Positions 1 to 6,412 of a stretch of DNA of 15,081 bases are shown in pieces (position 1 is the stretch's first letter; each line of letters begins with the position of its first letter). The notes under the pieces were generated by a model. The model did no database searches, was not told where the DNA came from, and was given only the letters and a program-made list of their open reading frames with translations. The stretch is taken from NCBI GenBank assembly GCA_964409635.1, contig CAYPEL010000059.1, forward strand, positions 1 through 15,081, written 5' to 3'. This DNA comes from CAYPEL01 sp964409635. Its GTDB lineage: Bacteria > Pseudomonadota > Gammaproteobacteria > DSM-19610. Both the position numbers and the translations under genes were made by a program.

Positions 1-42
1 GCCAGGGAGCGCCTCCAGCGTATGTCGAAAGACGGTCATTAA
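1..42 (+). CDS. cpoB: Probable C-terminal end of CpoB/YbgF (partial)
   Basis: The window opens in a frame that reads ARERLQRMSKDGH and stops with TAA at 40-42. CpoB (YbgF), the TPR-containing periplasmic partner of Tol-Pal and peptidoglycan synthesis, ends in a similar A-x-x-RL-x-x-M pattern. The order tol-pal-cpoB-queE-queC is common in gammaproteobacteria, so the position directly upstream of queE supports the call. Only 13 codons are visible, so this rests on a short match plus gene order. It could be the end of another gene. Confidence 0.5.
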   Translation, partial: ARERLQRMSKDGH

Positions 43-69
43 CCAATAAGCTGTCTACACTAAATACGT

Positions 70-181
70 ACGTTGCTTATGCACACAGGGTTTGCAGACA
101 CGCTGTGAATACATCCCTGTACGCTCAGCGGCAGCATCACTGCTGCCGATGGTTTGCAAACCCTGTGTGCATAAGCAACGT
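70..181 (-). repeat. Long hairpin element 1 with GNRA-loop core (copy 1 of a pair)
   Basis: Bases 70-96 and 155-181 form a perfect 27-bp inverted repeat (ACGTTGCTTATGC... against ...GCATAAGCAACGT). The 58-base interior holds a small hairpin at 129-148 (8-bp stem, 4-base loop) and a 26-base block at 101-126. That block is identical, reverse-complemented, to bases 307-332 of the second element. Read on the minus strand, the small hairpin has a GTGA loop and the 26-base block contains TACA-GGGA-TGTA. Both loops fit the GNRA pattern only in this orientation, which is why the element is assigned to the minus strand. No poly-T tract follows either side, so it is not a standard intrinsic terminator. 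Function is unknown; it could be a structured RNA, a mobile palindromic repeat or a 3'-end stabiliser. Confidence 0.85.
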
Positions 182-253
182 GCTGCCTGGTTGGTAGTAC
201 AAAGCAGTTGATTAGTTGTGCTGCACAAGCAGTTATTGCAAAAGTGAGTGCGT

Positions 254-361
254 AAGTTGTCCGGCCTATTCTTTTTGTGACCGTCAGCAGCAGGGATGCT
301 GCTATCGAGCGTACAGGGATGTATTCACAGCGAGTCACAAAAAGAATAGGCCGGACAACTT
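254..361 (+). repeat. Long hairpin element 2 with GNRA-loop core (copy 2 of a pair)
   Basis: Bases 254-281 and 334-361 form a perfect 28-bp inverted repeat (AAGTTGTCCGG... against ...CCGGACAACTT). Its sequence is unrelated to the stem of element 1. The interior has a 7-bp hairpin at 286-303 with loop GGGA, then the 26-base block at 307-332 that is identical to the reverse complement of 101-126. Within that block, 312-323 reads TACA-GGGA-TGTA, a second potential GNRA hairpin. The order (small hairpin, then 26-base block) is the same as in element 1 read on the other strand, so the two copies point away from each other across 182-253. A G-C pair in the small hairpin of copy 1 is A-T here, a compensatory change. 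Function is unknown. Confidence 0.85.
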
Positions 362-426
362 GCGTACGGAGAAAGAGAAGCACTGCTTGTTAAGGTGATC
401 ACACGGAATTTCCAGCCAAAACCCGC

Positions 427-432
427 TACAAT
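427..432 (+). promoter_or_regulatory. Candidate -10 box just upstream of queE
   Basis: TACAAT ends seven bases before the queE ATG at 439. A transcript from this box would start at or next to the start codon and be leaderless. No convincing -35 hexamer lies 16-18 bases upstream. The absence of a Shine-Dalgarno sequence before the ATG fits a leaderless message, but the promoter assignment is weak. Confidence 0.3.
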
Positions 433-438
433 ACGGCA

Positions 439-1122
439 ATGAACAGCCGTGTACTCAGCCAGATTCAACCTGAAAATGAAGCAGCTGTGCTCAGGGTGAG
501 TGAGGTTTTTGTGTCTTTGCAGGGCGAAGCGGACAGTGTGGGTATCCCCACTACCTTTATACGGTTAACCGGCTGTCCCCTGAGGTGTCAGTATTGCGAT
601 ACCACTTATGCATTCCAAGGTGGCGAAAAGCAAACGCTCTCAGAACTGGTTGATCGGGTCACTGGCTATGCGGTGCAATACGTTACGGTGACCGGAGGCG
701 AACCGCTGGCACAGGCAGGTTGTCTGCATTTGCTCACTCAACTATGTGATGCGGGTTTCAGGGTATCTCTGGAAACCAGTGGCGCCATGGATGTGAGCCA
801 GGTTGATAAACGGGTTATCAAAGTTGTCGATATAAAAACACCTGGCTCTGGGGAGGCCGATAGAAACCAGCTAGAGAACTTGCGTTATCTTGTGCCGGGT
901 GATCAGCTGAAATTTGTTATCTGTGACCGTCACGATTATGAATGGGCTTGTAACTTTTTTAAAGAGCATAGCCTGACTGAGCAGTGTGATGTGCTGTTTT
1001 CCCCCAGTCACGATCAACTGGCCGCACAGCAATTAGCTGACTGGATCGTGGCGGACCGGTTACCGGTGCGCTTCCAGATTCAATTACATAAATATCTCTG
1101 GGGTAATGAGCGGGGCCGGTGA
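439..1122 (+). CDS. queE: 7-carboxy-7-deazaguanine synthase QueE
   Basis: QueE is a radical SAM enzyme that contracts the ring of 6-carboxy-tetrahydropterin to 7-carboxy-7-deazaguanine, a step in making preQ0 and queuosine for tRNA wobble positions. The 227-residue protein has the substrate motif VSLQGE near residue 25. The [4Fe-4S] cysteines follow as C46-x3-C50-x2-C53 in TGCPLRCQYCDT. The GGEPL motif used for SAM binding is near residue 87, and the C-terminus keeps the family pattern QLHKYLWG. Length is normal. The ATG at 439 leaves about 20 residues before the conserved core, as in relatives, although no ribosome-binding site precedes it. Its stop overlaps the queC start (GTGA), so the two are translationally coupled. 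queD and queF are not in the window. Confidence 0.95.
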   Translation: MNSRVLSQIQPENEAAVLRVSEVFVSLQGEADSVGIPTTFIRLTGCPLRCQYCDTTYAFQGGEKQTLSELVDRVTGYAVQYVTVTGGEPLAQAGCLHLLTQLCDAGFRVSLETSGAMDVSQVDKRVIKVVDIKTPGSGEADRNQLENLRYLVPGDQLKFVICDRHDYEWACNFFKEHSLTEQCDVLFSPSHDQLAAQQLADWIVADRLPVRFQIQLHKYLWGNERGR

Positions 1123-1811
1123 AACTAGGAGAATCTCCTAAAGCAGTGGTGCTGTTATCCGGTGGGCTGGATTCTGCAACTACGCTTGCGATCGCACAAC
1201 AGCAGGGTTATGCCTGTTATGCCTTAAGTCTAGAATACGGCCAGCGCCATGTTGCTGAACTGGCAGCTGCCAACCGCGTGGCAGCCATGTTGCGGCCAGT
1301 CGAACACAAGGTGATTAAGTTGGATTTGAGCACCATTGGCGGTTCTGCCCTGACAGATCATTCGATTGCTGTGCCTGAAACCGCTTCCAAAGGGATACCG
1401 GTAACCTATGTGCCAGCGCGTAATACAATCTTTCTTTCACTGGCGTTGGGCTGGGCTGAAGTGGTGGGCGCTGGTGATTTATTTATAGGTGTTAACGCGG
1501 TGGATTATTCCGGTTATCCGGATTGCAGGCCGGAATATATAGCGGCCTTTCAGCGCCTTTCCCGGTTAGCAACTAAAGCCGGAGTGGAAGGCCATGAGAT
1601 CAAAATCCATGCGCCGCTTATCAAGATGAGTAAAGCCGACATTATCCATACCGGTATCGGGCTTGGTGTGGATTTTTCAAATACGGTTTCCTGTTACGCA
1701 GCGGATGAAAATGGTAACGCCTGTGGCCGCTGTGAGTCATGCCAATTGCGGACTCAAGGGTTTACAGAGGCGGGTATTATAGACCCTACGCGCTATAGTC
1801 AGACAGGATGA
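1119..1811 (+). CDS. queC: 7-cyano-7-deazaguanine synthase QueC
   Basis: QueC uses ATP and ammonia to turn 7-carboxy-7-deazaguanine, the QueE product, into the nitrile preQ0. The 230-residue protein begins with the PP-loop SGGLDS at residues 14-19, which binds ATP. It also carries YVPARNTIF and the VDYSGYPDCRPE segment typical of the family. It ends with the zinc site made by C192, C202, C205 and C208 (CGRCESC). The start is GTG at 1119, overlapping the queE stop by four bases. Size and motifs are complete, so it should be active. Placement directly after queE gives a two-step queuosine precursor module. Confidence 0.97.
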   Translation: MKLGESPKAVVLLSGGLDSATTLAIAQQQGYACYALSLEYGQRHVAELAAANRVAAMLRPVEHKVIKLDLSTIGGSALTDHSIAVPETASKGIPVTYVPARNTIFLSLALGWAEVVGAGDLFIGVNAVDYSGYPDCRPEYIAAFQRLSRLATKAGVEGHEIKIHAPLIKMSKADIIHTGIGLGVDFSNTVSCYAADENGNACGRCESCQLRTQGFTEAGIIDPTRYSQTG

Positions 1812-1838
1812 GCAAGTTTCAGCTGAGGGATACGCATA

Positions 1839-3104
1839 ATGATATTTGATAATTTTGCAGCGGCGCAGTCCGTCTTTTTATGGGCGGTTTTCGCAATTGC
1901 CCTGGTGATGGGTGCGGTTGTTAACAAAACCAATTTTTGTACTATGGGCGCCGTGTCGGATCTGGTGAATATCGGCGATAGCGGACGCTTCCGTGCCTGG
2001 CTGCTGGCGATTGCAGTCGCGTTACTCGGGGTGGTCATACTTGAGCATGCTGGTCTGGTGAAGGCGGACAGTAGTTTTCCTCCCTACCGGGCCGGACAGT
2101 TTATTTGGGCTGAGAATTTACTCGGTGGGCTGTTGTTTGGGATCGGTATGACGCTGGCCAGTGGTTGCGGCAATAAAGCACTCATAAGGATAGGCGGTGG
2201 CAATCTGAAATCGGTTATGGTGGTGCTGATTATTTCAGTCATTGCATATTTTATGGTAAATCCATTCCCTGGTTCTGACCAAACGCTGTTCACGGTGTTA
2301 TTTTATAACTGGATACGCCCGTTGGCGGTAGACCTCGGGGCAGGCTCAGATCTTGGGACATTAATTTCAGGTAGTGAAGGGGCGCTCCAGACCCGCTTGA
2401 TCATCGGTACGATACTGGCATTTGCATTATTAATTATTATTTTCAAATCAGCTGACTTTAGAAAAAGCGGTGACAACATCTTTGGCGGACTGGTCGTCGG
2501 TGCTGCTGTGCTAGCGGCTTGGTACGTGACCAGTATGGTTTCCATTGACTTGGATGATACTCAATATTCATTGCAATCTTATGTGAGTGATTGGGATTTT
2601 CTGGCGGAGTCTTCGGAGGGCAAGCCAGCGGATAGCCGTCCACTTGCCCCGCAATCCTTTACCTTTATCAACCCGATGGGGCAAACGCTGGGTTATGGTG
2701 CGGCTGGATTGGATCGAAGCTATCTTACCTTTGGTGTTGTGGCGCTAATTGGAGTCATACTGGGGTCTTTTTTATGGTCGGTATTGAGCCGTTCTTTCCG
2801 GATTGAGTGGTTTGCCTCTTGCAGTGATTTTATTAGCCATTTTATCGGCGCAATTCTTATGGGGTTTGGCGGCGTGCTTGCCTTGGGCTGCACAATCGGA
2901 CAGGCGATTACGGGTATTTCCACGCTGGCGCTGGGTTCATTTATCACCTTTGCCAGTATTGTGCTAGGCAGTGCGCTGACCATGAAAGTCCAGTATTACA
3001 AGCTGGTTTACGAAAACGAAGCCAGTTATCTCGATGCCCTGCTGACCGGGCTGGTCGACCTGAAACTGTTACCTAAAGCAATGCGCCGCCTGGATGCCGT
3101 TTGA
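1839..3104 (+). CDS. YeeE/YedE-family sulfur transporter
   Basis: This is a polytopic inner-membrane protein of 421 residues, with many hydrophobic helices of roughly 20 residues. It belongs to the YeeE/YedE family, whose characterised member TsuA imports thiosulfate by passing it along conserved cysteines. Three cysteines sit in family-type contexts here: C34 in NKTNFCTMG, C110 in ASGCGNK and C351 in LGCTIGQ. A hydrophilic stretch at about residues 230-285 is larger than in minimal members and is probably an exposed loop. The gene starts 27 bases after queC behind GAGGG, so it is probably co-transcribed with queEC. The substrate is inferred: thiosulfate or another sulfur species is plausible given the neighbouring sox genes and tusA. 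No TusA-like partner is fused or adjacent. Confidence 0.88.
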   Translation: MIFDNFAAAQSVFLWAVFAIALVMGAVVNKTNFCTMGAVSDLVNIGDSGRFRAWLLAIAVALLGVVILEHAGLVKADSSFPPYRAGQFIWAENLLGGLLFGIGMTLASGCGNKALIRIGGGNLKSVMVVLIISVIAYFMVNPFPGSDQTLFTVLFYNWIRPLAVDLGAGSDLGTLISGSEGALQTRLIIGTILAFALLIIIFKSADFRKSGDNIFGGLVVGAAVLAAWYVTSMVSIDLDDTQYSLQSYVSDWDFLAESSEGKPADSRPLAPQSFTFINPMGQTLGYGAAGLDRSYLTFGVVALIGVILGSFLWSVLSRSFRIEWFASCSDFISHFIGAILMGFGGVLALGCTIGQAITGISTLALGSFITFASIVLGSALTMKVQYYKLVYENEASYLDALLTGLVDLKLLPKAMRRLDAV

Positions 3105-3116
3105 CCCGCCCGGGGA

Positions 3117-3145
3117 ATGACAGCCACAGCTGTATACGGTATGAT
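3117..3145 (+). promoter_or_regulatory. Sigma-70 promoter of the tRNA-Lys gene
   Basis: ATGACA at 3117-3122 (five of six matches to the -35 consensus) and TATGAT at 3140-3145 (-10) are separated by exactly 17 bases. The next bases, TCGGCGC, form a GC-rich discriminator of the kind found at stringently controlled stable-RNA promoters. The expected start is about 11 bases before the tRNA. The promoter lies just after the transporter stop codon, so the tRNA has its own transcription unit. Confidence 0.75.
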
Positions 3146-3163
3146 TCGGCGCTTTGAAAACAC

Positions 3164-3239
3164 GGGTCGTTAGCTCAGTCGGTAGAGCAGTTGGCTTTTA
3201 ACCAATTGGTCGTAGGTTCGAATCCTACACGACCCACCA
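3164..3239 (+). tRNA. tRNA-Lys (anticodon UUU)
   Basis: A complete 76-base cloverleaf is present. The 7-bp acceptor stem is GGGTCGT with ACGACCC, the D arm contains AGCTCAGTCGGTAGAGC, and the T arm contains GGTTCGAATCC. The anticodon loop C-T-TTT-A-A places TTT at 3197-3199 and is closed by GTTGG/CCAAT. The CCA end is encoded at 3237-3239. It closely resembles E. coli tRNA-Lys. It decodes AAA and AAG and is not itself a queuosine substrate, so its proximity to queEC is probably coincidental. Confidence 0.98.
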
Positions 3240-3245
3240 GATAAT

Positions 3246-3287
3246 TAAAAAGGGGCTGGAATATTAACTATCCCGGCCCCCTTTTTT
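3246..3287. terminator. Bidirectional intrinsic terminator between tRNA-Lys and soxB
   Basis: AAAAAGGGGCTGG pairs with CCGGCCCC further on, and the hairpin is followed by a six-T run on the plus strand. On the minus strand the same stem is followed by a five-T run. It lies between two convergent units, tRNA-Lys (ending 3239) and soxB (ending 3295), and can stop both. The stem contains one G-T wobble and an extra C at its base. Confidence 0.85.
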
Positions 3288-3294
3288 GCTAGTG

Positions 3295-5055
3295 TTAGCC
3301 ACAGCTCGTTGTGAACCCCGGATTGTTTTCAGCACCTTTGATTTTCGGCTCATTCAGTTCGCTGATTTTTACCGTGTCCTGAGCACGCAGGTATTCCGCC
3401 ACTACATCCCAGATTGGCGGGCCTTCAACGGGCTGCGCAACGCTGGCCCAGCCAGCGACTGAATATTCTTTGCTGGCATCGAGTGGTTTGCCGTCGAACT
3501 CCATATCGGTAATACGAGAACCAATCGCAGCGCTTGGGTCTATCGCATATTTCAGGCCACCAACCCGTACCATATCGCCGCCTTGCTGGTAGTAAGGGTC
3601 TGCATTAAACAGATTATCGGCCACGTCTTCGAGGACTTCCTTGAGGCGCGCACCCGTCAGGTTGTTGAGGGTGACCGTCGGATAAGTGATCGCTGTCTGT
3701 GTCATAACGTGGTCAAAGGTAATCGCTTCTCCCGGCAAAACGCTGACACCCCAGCGGAAGCCCGGCGATAAGGATATCTGCGCACCCTGAACCTCTATGA
3801 GTGCATCACAGATTAGCTGGTCAAAGGTGCCGTTGAAATTGCCGCGGCGGTAGAGCAGGTCATCGGTTACCGCGAGTTTTTCAGACAGCTTGTCCAGGTA
3901 GGGCGCGCGGACTTTTTCAATGTGCGCAGACATTTCCGCATCGGCTTCGAGCAAGTTTGAAAACACCGGAATGAGGTGATATTTGTAGCCTGCCACCTTG
4001 CCATTTTTGACATCCAGATCAAGCAGACTGAGGAATTTACTGTTTGAGCCGGCGTTGGTCACCAGGGTTTTACCCCCAGCGTTAGCGACCTCGACAGGTT
4101 GCGGGACGGCATCATGCGTATGGCCGCCCATGATGGCATCGATACCGGTGACGCGTGAGGCCATCTTAAGATCCACATCCATACCGTTATGCGATAGCAC
4201 GATAACAACCTGTGCTCCCTTGCCGCGAGCTTCATCGACCATTTCCTGCATGCGCTCCTCGCGGATGCCAAAGCTCCAGTCCGGCACCATGTAGCGGGGA
4301 TTGGCAATCGGCGTATAAGGGAAGGCCTGACCTATAATCGCAGTTGGGACAGCGTTAATTTCATGGATGACGTAAGGCTCGAATACCGGTTCACCCCATT
4401 CGTTATCGACAATATTCTGGGCGACAAAATCGATCTGTCCCTGGAAATCGTTTTCGATGATTTCTTTTACACGATCCGCACCATAGGTCATTTCCCAGTG
4501 TGCGGTCATGACATCGACACCTAGCAGTTTTTGGGCATCGACCATATCCTGGGCGTTGGTCCAGTAAGCTGTACCGGAACCCTGCCAGGTATCGCCTCCG
4601 TCCAGTAACAGGCTGCCCGGGCGTTGTTCGCGGATTTTATTGACCAGTGTGCGCAAGTGGGCAAAGCCGCCCACCTTGCCGAATTCTTGTGAGGCTTCAG
4701 CAAAGTTCAGGCACGTGAAGGCATACGCTTCCGGGCTTCCCGGTTTGATGCCATAAAAATCCAGCATTTTGTTGCCGACCAGGTGTGGCGGTTTGCCCTG
4801 CATACCGGCGATACCGATGTTGATACTGGGCTCACGGAACCAGATTGGCAGTAACTGGGCGTGGCAGTCGGTGTAATGCATCAGCGATACATTGCCAAAA
4901 GCTGGAATTTCATAAGGTGTTGAGGCTACTTTGGCAGCTGTACTCCCTGTACTCGTAGTCGCTGGCGCATCACTCTTGCTGCAACCCGCCAAAGAGATAC
5001 CTGAGGCATTGGCAACGGCTAGCATTTGTAAAAATTCGCGTCGTGAAATGGTCAT
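3295..5055 (-). CDS. soxB: SoxB, dimanganese thiosulfohydrolase of the Sox pathway
   Basis: SoxB hydrolyses the sulfonate group from cysteine-S-thiosulfonate on SoxY, releasing sulfate in the periplasm. The 586-residue protein is of normal family length and belongs to the 5'-nucleotidase-like metallophosphoesterases. Metal and catalytic motifs run in order: TDCH at 62-65, GGDTWQGSG at 153-161, HWE at 186-188, SHNG at 288-291 and GGHTHD at 310-315. It starts with a twin-arginine signal, SRREFLQ at 4-10. That signal is followed by a lipobox-like LAGC at 22-25 and a low-complexity Ser/Thr/Ala linker, so it may be a lipoprotein. AGGAAA precedes the ATG. It is separated from soxA by 120 bases containing a terminator and a dyad, so it may be expressed partly on its own. 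Confidence 0.97.
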   Translation of the reverse strand: MTISRREFLQMLAVANASGISLAGCSKSDAPATTSTGSTAAKVASTPYEIPAFGNVSLMHYTDCHAQLLPIWFREPSINIGIAGMQGKPPHLVGNKMLDFYGIKPGSPEAYAFTCLNFAEASQEFGKVGGFAHLRTLVNKIREQRPGSLLLDGGDTWQGSGTAYWTNAQDMVDAQKLLGVDVMTAHWEMTYGADRVKEIIENDFQGQIDFVAQNIVDNEWGEPVFEPYVIHEINAVPTAIIGQAFPYTPIANPRYMVPDWSFGIREERMQEMVDEARGKGAQVVIVLSHNGMDVDLKMASRVTGIDAIMGGHTHDAVPQPVEVANAGGKTLVTNAGSNSKFLSLLDLDVKNGKVAGYKYHLIPVFSNLLEADAEMSAHIEKVRAPYLDKLSEKLAVTDDLLYRRGNFNGTFDQLICDALIEVQGAQISLSPGFRWGVSVLPGEAITFDHVMTQTAITYPTVTLNNLTGARLKEVLEDVADNLFNADPYYQQGGDMVRVGGLKYAIDPSAAIGSRITDMEFDGKPLDASKEYSVAGWASVAQPVEGPPIWDVVAEYLRAQDTVKISELNEPKIKGAENNPGFTTSCG

Positions 5056-5086
5056 GGTCTTTTTCCTGAGCGGTAGCTTGTAGATA

Positions 5087-5104
5087 GGAAAGACGTATCT
5101 TTCC
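5087..5104. promoter_or_regulatory. Perfect dyad in the soxB leader, possible operator
   Basis: GGAAAGA-CGTA-TCTTTCC is a perfect 7-bp inverted repeat with a four-base centre. It lies between the soxA terminator and the soxB ribosome-binding site, starting 32 bases upstream of the soxB start codon. It has no T tract and so is not a terminator. It could bind a dimeric regulator or fold as an mRNA hairpin. I did not find a second copy before soxX. Confidence 0.4.
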
Positions 5105-5130
5105 AGGGATTATTCCGGCAAATTCCAGTG

Positions 5131-5160
5131 GAAAAAAAAGCCCGGATAAACCGGGCTTTT
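5131..5160 (-). terminator. Intrinsic terminator between soxA and soxB
   Basis: Read on the minus strand, AAAAGCCCGG, a five-base loop and CCGGGCTTTT are followed by a continuous run of eight T. This is a textbook Rho-independent terminator directly after soxA. Transcription from the soxX promoter should therefore fall off before soxB, leaving it to read-through or to a promoter in the next 75 bases, where I see no strong candidate. Confidence 0.85.
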
Positions 5161-5175
5161 AACTCAACTTTTGCC

Positions 5176-6012
5176 TTACTTGCGGGCGCCTGGACCGTTT
5201 TGATCGATCCCGTTGCTCATGTACGTGTGGAAATATTCAAGGTTCCTGTACTGAGTGCTCTGTGCCTTATAGGGCTTGGCGCGTACCTGTTTATTACAGC
5301 CACCATAGCGGCGGTGAAGCGTTCCCAGTCCTCCCCATTTAGAGCGATACACCGGGAAGTGGGTGGTCTGACCGATTCCCGGACTCAGAATATCGGCGCG
5401 GATACGGTTGCCCGCGTGCCACTGATGGCAATCGGCACAGGCCATATTGAGCTGACCGCGTTTGGCGTAAAAACCCATTTTGCCCTGTTCGTAGGCAGCT
5501 TGGGCACGTGGATCGCTGGGAATAACCACATTGGTTTTTTTACCCCGGGAGGTGTAGGTCATGTAGGCAGAAATATCAGCGATGGCACCTTTTTTCCATT
5601 TCAGCGGTTCTTCACTATTTTTTTCCCGGCATTCGTTGATTTCCAGCTCCAGTGTTTTGACTTGACCGGATGCCGTATCAAAATAGGGGTAGTCTTGCTT
5701 GATGCCTTTGCCGCCATTTTTAAAACAGCTTGCATACGATTTGCCGTTTTTGAAGGGTGTGTTGAACAGAGTTTCACCTCTTTCGATATTCAGTTCGTAA
5801 GGCGGAAATTCTTCGATAGATTCCCATTGTTCACGTGATGCCTTGTCGATTGAATACACGCCATTGGAAAAGTCCTGAAAAGGAACATTAGGAAAACGTT
5901 TTGCATAGAAATCACGGAACGATTTCAGATCTTCCTGGGGACTGGCTACTACATTGGCTGCGCTTGTTGCCAGAAGAGCTATAACAGTAGCGACGGTCAG
6001 AAATGCTTTCAT
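5176..6012 (-). CDS. soxA: SoxA, diheme-type cytochrome subunit with one retained heme site
   Basis: SoxA, with SoxX, forms the cytochrome that joins thiosulfate oxidatively to the SoxY cysteine in the periplasm. The 278-residue protein has a Sec signal peptide ending near A23 (NVVA-SPQED). Only one CxxCH is present, CADCH at 192-196. The N-terminal domain keeps C96 (SYASCFKNG) and C128 (NECRE) but has lost its heme site, and the two cysteines probably form a disulfide as in single-heme SoxA proteins. The catalytic cysteine, a persulfide heme ligand in known structures, corresponds to C239 in RRYGGCNK. GGAGG precedes the ATG. The gene follows soxZ by 37 bases and ends just before a strong terminator. 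Confidence 0.96.
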   Translation of the reverse strand: MKAFLTVATVIALLATSAANVVASPQEDLKSFRDFYAKRFPNVPFQDFSNGVYSIDKASREQWESIEEFPPYELNIERGETLFNTPFKNGKSYASCFKNGGKGIKQDYPYFDTASGQVKTLELEINECREKNSEEPLKWKKGAIADISAYMTYTSRGKKTNVVIPSDPRAQAAYEQGKMGFYAKRGQLNMACADCHQWHAGNRIRADILSPGIGQTTHFPVYRSKWGGLGTLHRRYGGCNKQVRAKPYKAQSTQYRNLEYFHTYMSNGIDQNGPGARK

Positions 6013-6049
6013 TGGTTTACCACCTCCAGTTTGATGGTCATTCTTTGCG

Positions 6050-6361
6050 TTAGCTGACTTTGACGTCGGCGGTATCGCTTTTGCCTTGGTTGTCAGACCA
6101 GGTTAGCTTGACTGTATCACCCTTTGTCGCACCCTTGAACCTGAATGACAAGTAAGGGTTCTTTGAGACTGCAGCGCCCCACAAGGCGGTCATCACTGTG
6201 TTGCCTTTGTGCTCACAAATAACTTCCTGGATAAAATGCGCCGGAATAACTTTGCCGGTTTTTTTATCTTTGCGAAGTCCAGTCTCCATTGGATGACTGA
6301 CCAGCGCCTTGACGGTGGTGGTCTCACCTTTCAGTTTTGCTCTAAGCTTGATAGATGCCAT
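6050..6361 (-). CDS. soxZ: SoxZ, carrier-complex subunit
   Basis: SoxZ forms the heterodimer SoxYZ, in which SoxY carries the sulfur intermediate. The 103-residue protein starts MASIKLRAKLKGE, has the conserved segments VKALVSHPMETG and PAHFIQEV, and ends with a beta-rich region (LSFRFKGATKGDTVKLTW). Length is normal. It has no signal peptide, as expected, because SoxZ is thought to be carried out of the cell folded with SoxY through the Tat system. AGAGGA is well placed before the ATG. It lies 51 bases after soxY. Confidence 0.95.
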   Translation of the reverse strand: MASIKLRAKLKGETTTVKALVSHPMETGLRKDKKTGKVIPAHFIQEVICEHKGNTVMTALWGAAVSKNPYLSFRFKGATKGDTVKLTWSDNQGKSDTADVKVS

Positions 6362-6412
6362 GAAAAATTCCTCTTAAATATTAACTTGATCTGTTTGGGC
6401 TGGCTGTACAGA

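Larger units (their letters stand above)
43..438. other. Gene-free interval between cpoB end and queE
   Basis: This 396-base stretch has no credible coding region. Open frames crossing it run through the inverted repeats and have no ribosome-binding site. It is occupied mainly by the two hairpin elements. The 72 bases between them (182-253) contain a short palindrome, TTGTGC-T-GCACAA (216-228), and a loosely repeated AAGCAGTT. Bases 362-438 lead into queE and carry a TACAAT box at 427-432 but no clear Shine-Dalgarno sequence. Confidence 0.7.

Noticed and set aside
70..361. Integron attC sites or a CRISPR array
   Set aside because: The arms do not carry attC-type R boxes (RYYYAAC/GTTRRRY), there is no integrase, and there are only two inverted copies without regular spacers.
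70..361. Classical MITE with shared terminal inverted repeats
   Set aside because: The outer arms of the two copies are unrelated in sequence, so there is no common terminal repeat, and no obvious target-site duplication is seen.
60..383. 107-codon minus-strand open frame across both hairpin elements
   Set aside because: It is made almost entirely of the inverted-repeat DNA, has no ribosome-binding site, and its apparent repeats reflect the DNA repeats.
5128..5838. 236-codon plus-strand open frame opposite soxA
   Set aside because: It is antisense to a well-supported soxA, begins inside the terminator and has no recognisable protein features.
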